Source: Flavobacteriales bacterium
Lineage (GTDB): Bacteria; Bacteroidota; Bacteroidia; Flavobacteriales_D; SKUL01
Reading direction: 5' to 3'
NCBI GenBank assembly: GCA_007129985.1
Contig: SKUL01000264.1
Coordinates: 1-10,032, forward strand
DNA length: 10,032 nt
Shown: piece by piece, positions 5,482 through 10,032 of the stretch
Numbering within the stretch: the stretch's first letter is position 1
How the letters are laid out: every line of letters starts with the position of its first letter
Program-made: the position numbers and the translations under genes
The notes under the pieces: model-generated
Databases searched by the model: none
Seen by the model: only the letters and a program-made list of their open reading frames with translations
What the model was told of the DNA's origin: nothing

Positions 5482-5880
5482 ATGACATTTTTTCAGAGAC
5501 TTAAAAGGTTCCTTTTCGGGCTTTTACTGGGAAGCATTCTCGTTTTCTGGTTTTTTGGCGACCGCTCCGAAGTACTCACCGCCTGGATGCCCAACGAGCG
5601 CGTTATGAAACGTCTGCGCGAAACCCACCTCGTGCTGCCCGATTCCATGCAGTGCCGCTTACAGTGTTTTCAATTGGATTCGCTGGCTGTGCGCGAGTTG
5701 ATGGTTCGGGGCAATGTGCGCTTCGGAAAGAGTGAAACCCGCCGCGACCCGCTTCTCTACACCGTTGATTTTTCGCAGCATGAGCCACCCTTGCGCATCA
5801 CCTTTGCGTGCGATGATTCCACGAGTGCCTTGGTGGGCGTGCTGTCGCTGAAAGGTGTAATGCCATGCGATTGCCACTGA
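5482..5880 (+). CDS. Small membrane-anchored DUF4258-like protein
   Basis: A 132-residue protein of unknown function resembling the DUF4258-type proteins of Bacteroidota. The N-terminus MTFFQRLKRFLFG is basic and runs into one hydrophobic segment (about residues 10-25, GLLLGSILVFWFF), a probable single membrane anchor. Then come the family-like pattern MPNERVMKRLRETHLVLPDSM (about 35-55), a middle part VRELMVRGNVRFGKSETRR, and a C-terminal domain rich in beta strands ending MPCDCH. I chose ATG 5482 because it puts the basic and hydrophobic segment at the N-terminus; the in-frame ATG at 5407 would add 25 residues with no family likeness and overlaps the candidate promoter region. The next gene starts 50 bases downstream and may be co-transcribed. 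The family assignment is from remembered sequence pattern and is moderate. Confidence 0.7.
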   Translation: MTFFQRLKRFLFGLLLGSILVFWFFGDRSEVLTAWMPNERVMKRLRETHLVLPDSMQCRLQCFQLDSLAVRELMVRGNVRFGKSETRRDPLLYTVDFSQHEPPLRITFACDDSTSALVGVLSLKGVMPCDCH

Positions 5881-5895
5881 TGTAATATGCAAGCG

Positions 5896-5908
5896 ATGAT
5901 TCAATCAT
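5896..5908. promoter_or_regulatory. Palindrome ATGATT-C-AATCAT before the DUF5686 gene
   Basis: A perfect 13-base odd palindrome 22 bases before the ATG at 5931. It is followed by TAATTTCG (5915-5922), a fair match to the -7 element TAnnTTTG, although no TTG lies at a suitable distance upstream. It could be an operator over a weak promoter inside the cluster. Confidence 0.35.
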
Positions 5909-5930
5909 TTGGGCTAATTTCGGCCTCCGC

Positions 5931-8444
5931 ATGAAGCAAGTACTTTTTATCCTCGCCGCTTGTGTCCTCTTCGTTGCGCCCGAAAGCTTGCGGGCAGAGC
6001 AATCGCAGGAAAAGTTCCGTATCACCGGTAGGGTGCTGGATGCCAAGGGCGAGCCACTTCCGTTCGTAAACGTGTATGTGCAGGGAACCACGCGAGGCAC
6101 CACCACCAACACTGACGGCCGCTTTGTGCTGAACCTCGACGAATTGGCAGAAGTTGAAATCGCCTTTCAGTTTGTGGGTTACCAAAAACAGGTGGTGAAG
6201 GTATCACCCGACGGCATGGCCCGCGCAGAGGTGGTTGTTACCCTTCGGCCCGAGAATATTGAACTTCCGCAGGTGGTAATCAGCGCCAAAGGACGCGACC
6301 CGGCCTATGCCATCATCAAACAGGCACAGGACAAACGCCGCGAATACCTGAATCAGGTTGAGGCCTACTCCGCCGAAGTGTACATGAAAGGAAACGCAAG
6401 GCTGGATGAAATTCCTGAAAAACGCCCGTTGCTGATTCCAAAAGACGCTATGCCCGACAGCACCGACCTCGGTCTTATTTTCTTGTCGGAAGCAGTGGCC
6501 AAATACCACTTTCAGGCGCCCAACCAGTACAAGGAAGAAATGATTGCCAGCAAGGTGAGTGGCTTCAGTCAGGCGTTTAGCTGGAACCGCGCTGCTGACG
6601 TGCTCATCAACTTTTACGAGAACACCGTAAAGGTTGGCGGTATCTCTGATCGGGGTTTTATCTCGCCCATCGGTAACGGGGCCATGCTGCATTACCGCTA
6701 CAAATTGCTCGGAAGCTTTATTGACAACGACTACACGGTGTACAAAATTGAGGTTACACCGCGCCGGCAGATAGACCCCGCGTTTACCGGTAGAATATAC
6801 ATCACCGACTCACTCTTCAATATCCATAGCCTCGACCTCTCTTTGAACAGAGATGCGGGAATTGAATTTGTGGACTCCGTGCGCATCGCCCAGACCTTTA
6901 TTCCCGTAGTACCCGAAGAGGCCATCTGGATGCCGCTCAGTATCAGTATGCGCTTTGATTTCAGCATTTTTGGTTTCAAAGCATCGCTTTCGCAGGTGGC
7001 CGAATTTTCGGGCTATGACATCGGAAGAACCTTTGAGCGACGCTTTTTCAGTAATGAAACCTTCAGGGTGGGTTCCGGTGCCAATGAGCGTGACACAGCT
7101 TACTGGCGCTCCATCCGGCCCACAGTACTAACCGAAGAAGAATCACTCAACTACTACAAGGGAGATAGTTTGGAAAGGGTTCGGAGTAGCCGGGAGTTCC
7201 TCGATTCTCTCGACCGCGTCACCAACAAGCCTACCGTCACCAAGTTTCTGCTTACAGGCTATGAAATGTATCGCCGATACGATAGCATTCGCGTGGGCAT
7301 CAACCCTGCCATTTCGTTTGTTCAGTTTAACAATGTGGAAGGTTTGGTGATTGACGCCGAGCCGTACTTCCGCAAAATTCTGCGCCAGAGCAATTACCAG
7401 ATAAAAGCCAATTTGCGCTACGGAACCGCGTCTGAACAGTTTTACAGTCAGTTGGCTTACAGTCATTTGTTCAACTACAAAAACTATCGCCGCCTCGAAG
7501 TGCAAGGGGGACATTACGTGTCGCAGTTCAACCAGATGGAGCCGATTTCTCCCATTCTGAATACATCTTACGCACTGTTCGATAAACGCAACTTTATGCG
7601 CTTGTACGAAAGAACATACGGGCGCTTGAGCTATCAGCAGGAGGTGGTGAATGGCGTATTTGTGCAGGGGGCAATGGAGTATGGCCAGCGAAATCCGTTG
7701 TTCAACAACACGGATTACACGTGGTCGCGCAAAGAGGACCGACAACTTTTTCCCAACAATCCACCGGGCTTTCCCATTGAGCAGAGCCGCGCCCTGATTG
7801 CCGAAGTGAATGTCCGTTTAAGGGTGAAGCAGAAGTATGAAACCTTTCCGCACCGTAAAAGGATGTTGGGTTCGAAGTGGCCCACCATTTTTCTGAACTA
7901 TCGGAAAGGTGTGGCCGCCTTTGACAGCGACGTGAACTTTGATTTTGTGGGTGCTGGCATCAGCTACGACCTGAATTTGGGGATGGTGGGTGCCACCAAG
8001 TTCGATTTGGACGGAGGAGCTTTTATCAACAACAGCGCCATGCAGTTTTACGACTATCAGCACTTTAACGGAAACCAAACGGGCTTCATCAACATGCCGC
8101 CACCCTCGCCGTTTTTTGCCGTTGATTTCAGTCGGCCGCGCCTCAATAACTTCCATACGCTCGATTATTATGCCCTCAGTACCAACCAGGCTTTCGTGAA
8201 GTTTCACGTGCAACATCACTTCAAGGGCTTTATCATGAATAAGTTGCCATTGATTCGTCGTCTCCAATGGCAAACCCTTGTGGGAACCAACTTCCTCTAC
8301 AGCGAACCTATGGGCGATTACACAGAGCTTTACATTGGTATTGAAAACATCCTGAAAGTGTTGCGGGTAGATTTTGCCGCGCAGTATCAATCGGGAGAGC
8401 GCATTGTTCCCGTTATGCGAATCGGTACTTCCATAGGCCTCTGA
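5931..8444 (+). CDS. DUF5686 outer-membrane protein with CarboxypepD_reg-like domain
   Basis: An 837-residue outer-membrane protein of a type typical for Bacteroidota; its biochemical role is unknown. Residues 1-22 are a signal peptide (MKQVLFILAACVLFVAPESL, probable cut after ALRA-like RA22). Residues about 29-105 form a CarboxypepD_reg-like beta-sandwich (ITGRVLDAKGEPLPFVNVYV, TTNTDGRFVL, FVGYQKQVV), as found before TonB-dependent receptors. From about 121 the DUF5686 domain starts with the diagnostic DPAYAIIKQAQDKR and continues through VEAYSAEVYMKGNARL, YLSEAVAKYHF-like FLSEAVAKYHF and FYENTVKVGG to a C-terminal half rich in alternating aromatic and polar strands, expected to be a barrel. 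It lacks a TonB box and plug, so it is not a receptor of the SusC kind. Length is normal for the family. The next gene begins 31 bases after its stop, so co-transcription with the Omp85 gene is likely. Confidence 0.92.
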   Translation: MKQVLFILAACVLFVAPESLRAEQSQEKFRITGRVLDAKGEPLPFVNVYVQGTTRGTTTNTDGRFVLNLDELAEVEIAFQFVGYQKQVVKVSPDGMARAEVVVTLRPENIELPQVVISAKGRDPAYAIIKQAQDKRREYLNQVEAYSAEVYMKGNARLDEIPEKRPLLIPKDAMPDSTDLGLIFLSEAVAKYHFQAPNQYKEEMIASKVSGFSQAFSWNRAADVLINFYENTVKVGGISDRGFISPIGNGAMLHYRYKLLGSFIDNDYTVYKIEVTPRRQIDPAFTGRIYITDSLFNIHSLDLSLNRDAGIEFVDSVRIAQTFIPVVPEEAIWMPLSISMRFDFSIFGFKASLSQVAEFSGYDIGRTFERRFFSNETFRVGSGANERDTAYWRSIRPTVLTEEESLNYYKGDSLERVRSSREFLDSLDRVTNKPTVTKFLLTGYEMYRRYDSIRVGINPAISFVQFNNVEGLVIDAEPYFRKILRQSNYQIKANLRYGTASEQFYSQLAYSHLFNYKNYRRLEVQGGHYVSQFNQMEPISPILNTSYALFDKRNFMRLYERTYGRLSYQQEVVNGVFVQGAMEYGQRNPLFNNTDYTWSRKEDRQLFPNNPPGFPIEQSRALIAEVNVRLRVKQKYETFPHRKRMLGSKWPTIFLNYRKGVAAFDSDVNFDFVGAGISYDLNLGMVGATKFDLDGGAFINNSAMQFYDYQHFNGNQTGFINMPPPSPFFAVDFSRPRLNNFHTLDYYALSTNQAFVKFHVQHHFKGFIMNKLPLIRRLQWQTLVGTNFLYSEPMGDYTELYIGIENILKVLRVDFAAQYQSGERIVPVMRIGTSIGL

Positions 8445-8475
8445 CAGTCTGCCTGAAATTCATCACCTTTGGCTC

Positions 8476-9735
8476 ATGATGCGCGCTCTGCTGCCGGTTT
8501 TATGGATGTTTGCCTCGCTTGTGCAGGCTCAGCCAAACCTTGTGCACGTCGAATATCAGGGCTGCAACAAAACCCATCCGTCGTACTTCCCCAATTTTGT
8601 GATGAGCAAGGTGGGCGAGCCGGTTGACACGCTTCAACTGGCGCAGGATGTGAAAAACCTGTGGAACACCAACCTCTACGCCGATGTGTACTACGAGCTG
8701 TTCGATACCCTCGGAGGTACGGCCGCGCGATTTGTGCTTCGCGAAAAATGGACCTCGTACCCGGCCGGAAATGGCGGCATTATTGACGAAAACTTCTGGA
8801 TGGAACTCGGCTGGCGCGACAATCATCTGCTCGGAAGGGGCATCCGTGCCATGTTGCTCGCCAAGTACTACGACCGTTTTGCTGTGCGCGGTTTTTTTCA
8901 GGCGCCCTATTGGTTTGGGAAAGGCTTTGGCATGGAGAGCAACTGGGAGATTGGCCGCACCATAGAGCCGCTTGGAAACCTCAGCGATGAGGTGCTGGAC
9001 TTTAATCAGGATCGCGTGTTTGTAAACATGTTAGCCTCCTTTGCGCTCAAGCCCAGCAACCTGCTTTATTTTGGCGTGGAGTATCATCGTCTGGCTTACA
9101 TGCTCCGCTACGACGAGGAGTTGTTGGCACCCGATGCCTTCAGCGAGGTGCAAACGCAGTACCTGCTCGTGGCCCGTCACCACACGCGCTACCACCTCAA
9201 TATTTTTGAACAATACGTTACTGGATGGTCCAACGAGGTGCTGCTCAAAACGGCATTTGTTCCCGACCCGGCTTCACAGCGGCTGTATCCCTTTTTCCAG
9301 AACGAAACCAAGCTGTTTTTCCGTCCGTGGAAATCGGGCAATGTGGGTACAAGACTCAGGGCCGGAATTGCCGAAAACGATGCGTCGGTGTTTGCGCAGT
9401 TTATTCAGGACAGCTTTCTCAACGTGCGCGGCATCGGCAACAAGCCCTATCGCGGCACCGCAGAGCTCACCTGGAACGTGGAACTTCGCCAAACCATTTA
9501 CGACCGCCGGTGGGTGGCCCTGCAGTCGGTAGCGTTTTTTGACTACTCTGCCATTCGTCCGCCCGCCGGAGATTTCAACAGCATGTTCACCGCACAGCAC
9601 AGTCACGCATATGCCGGTTTGGGGGGCAGAATTTTCTTCAAGAACGTGTTTGATTTTATTATGCGCCTCGATGTGGGTCTGAGTCTGCAAGACGGTAGCG
9701 GTGGGTTTGTAATGGGGCTTGGGCAGTACTTTTAA
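8476..9735 (+). CDS. Single-POTRA Omp85 (BamA/TamA-like) outer-membrane protein
   Basis: A 419-residue predicted outer-membrane barrel of the Omp85 superfamily. Residues 1-18 are a signal peptide (cut after VQA). Residues about 22-92 form one POTRA domain: LVHVEYQGCNKTHPSYF, VGEPVDTLQLAQDVKNLWN, TNLYADVYYELFD and ARFVLREKW follow the strand-helix-helix-strand pattern. The rest is a barrel ending GLGQYF, with the C-terminal Phe expected by the Bam machine. VRGI (317-320), followed by GNKPYRGTAELTWNVELRQ, matches the conserved VRGF/Y loop-6 motif of the superfamily. BamA has five POTRA domains and is about 800 residues, so this is a minimal relative and not the essential BamA. Start: ATGATG at 8476; the ATG at 8479 is equally possible. 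It may assist insertion or export of a specific partner, perhaps the DUF5686 protein encoded next door; that is inference. Confidence 0.85.
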   Translation: MMRALLPVLWMFASLVQAQPNLVHVEYQGCNKTHPSYFPNFVMSKVGEPVDTLQLAQDVKNLWNTNLYADVYYELFDTLGGTAARFVLREKWTSYPAGNGGIIDENFWMELGWRDNHLLGRGIRAMLLAKYYDRFAVRGFFQAPYWFGKGFGMESNWEIGRTIEPLGNLSDEVLDFNQDRVFVNMLASFALKPSNLLYFGVEYHRLAYMLRYDEELLAPDAFSEVQTQYLLVARHHTRYHLNIFEQYVTGWSNEVLLKTAFVPDPASQRLYPFFQNETKLFFRPWKSGNVGTRLRAGIAENDASVFAQFIQDSFLNVRGIGNKPYRGTAELTWNVELRQTIYDRRWVALQSVAFFDYSAIRPPAGDFNSMFTAQHSHAYAGLGGRIFFKNVFDFIMRLDVGLSLQDGSGGFVMGLGQYF

Positions 9736-9758
9736 CAGCACTTAACCGTAGAAAACCA

Positions 9759-9786
9759 TTGAGAAGATTAGATGCGTTTAACTTTG
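9759..9786 (+). promoter_or_regulatory. Consensus Bacteroidota promoter (TTG-N17-TAACTTTG)
   Basis: TTG at 9759-9761 and TAACTTTG at 9779-9786, separated by exactly 17 bases, fit the -33/-7 consensus TTG-N(17-23)-TAnnTTTG of Bacteroidota primary sigma factors. The -7 element ends 22 bases before the ATG at 9809, giving a short leader. It suggests that the last gene is transcribed separately from the Omp85 gene. Confidence 0.65.
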
Positions 9787-9808
9787 TAAGGCACACTTTA
9801 CTTAACCT

Positions 9809-10032
9809 ATGGATATTGACAAAATAGAAGTCAGAAACCTCCGGATGGAGGATTACCTGCAACTCAAATCCTCCATGATTGAAGCCTATCCCAACTGGGC
9901 GGGCTCTCACTGGAGCGAAAAGCACATCGAAAAGCTACTCAACAAATTCCCTGCGGGGCAGATTTGTGTTGTGGTTGACGGGGAGGTGGTGGGAAGCGCG
10001 CTTGCCCTGATTATCGACAGTACCAAGTTTGA
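9809..10032 (+). CDS. GNAT domain protein, probable GNAT/carbon-nitrogen hydrolase fusion (3' partial)
   Basis: The first 74 codons of a gene that runs off the window. The translation starts MDIDKIEVRNLRMEDYLQLK and continues with SMIEAYPNWAGSHWSEKHIE, LLNKFPAGQICVVVDGEVVG and SALALIIDSTKF. This is the first part of a GNAT acetyltransferase fold: beta1, helices 1-2, then beta2-beta3. The specific pattern matches what I recall of the bifunctional GNAT N-acetyltransferase/carbon-nitrogen hydrolase (nitrilase superfamily) proteins of about 510 residues common in Bacteroidota. The hydrolase half lies outside the window, so only the GNAT part is directly supported. The acyl-CoA binding motif A (R/Q-x-x-G-x-G/A) has not yet been reached. 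A consensus promoter lies just upstream. Confidence 0.8.
   Translation, partial: MDIDKIEVRNLRMEDYLQLKSSMIEAYPNWAGSHWSEKHIEKLLNKFPAGQICVVVDGEVVGSALALIIDSTKF

Noticed and set aside
7143..7745. Antisense open frame of 200 codons inside the DUF5686 gene
   Set aside because: The + strand protein is continuous and matches a known family; the antisense translation has no recognisable features.

Overview
The window is a piece of a chromosome from a member of the Bacteroidota. Lineage markers are an Mrp ATPase with the Bacteroidota-type insert in place of a CxxC motif, the CarboxypepD_reg-like/DUF5686 outer-membrane protein, a DUF4258-type small protein, the start of a GNAT/carbon-nitrogen hydrolase fusion protein, and a TTG-N17-TAnnTTTG promoter. 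Genus and species cannot be read from it. All real genes lie on the + strand. Most coding sequence is GC-rich; one gene (2266-3480) is clearly AT-rich.

Layout. (1) 1-1967: a tight cluster of the Mrp/ApbC Fe-S carrier ATPase (5' end outside the window), a NifU C-terminal-type Fe-S scaffold overlapping it by 4 bases, and, 7 bases later, a predicted lipoprotein of the acetolactate-decarboxylase fold. (2) 1968-2265: about 300 non-coding bases full of inverted repeats. (3) 2266-3480: an AT-rich AAA_14/DUF4143 ATPase, probably an acquired accessory gene. (4) 3481-3807: a non-coding stretch with a strong rho-independent terminator, a second copy of its hairpin core, another inverted repeat and a degenerate TTGTCTAAT-type repeat. 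(5) 3808-5028: alanine dehydrogenase. (6) 5029-5481: a non-coding stretch with a roughly 90-base palindromic repeat element. (7) 5482-9735: three envelope genes, namely a small membrane-anchored DUF4258-like protein, a large DUF5686 outer-membrane protein with a CarboxypepD_reg-like domain, and a minimal single-POTRA Omp85 barrel. (8) 9759-10032: a consensus Bacteroidota promoter followed by the first 74 codons of a GNAT/carbon-nitrogen hydrolase type protein.

How they may work together: Mrp and the NifU-like protein plausibly form an Fe-S cluster delivery pair, with the NifU-like protein supplying the cysteines that Mrp lacks. The DUF5686 and Omp85 genes are close enough to be co-transcribed and both encode outer-membrane barrels, so an assembly or substrate relation is possible but unproven. 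I see no defence system, CRISPR array, prophage or complete insertion sequence. The most interesting items are the acetolactate-decarboxylase-like lipoprotein, which appears to lack part of the classical active site, the alanine dehydrogenase with a Gln where characterised enzymes have a catalytic His, and the structured intergenic repeats.
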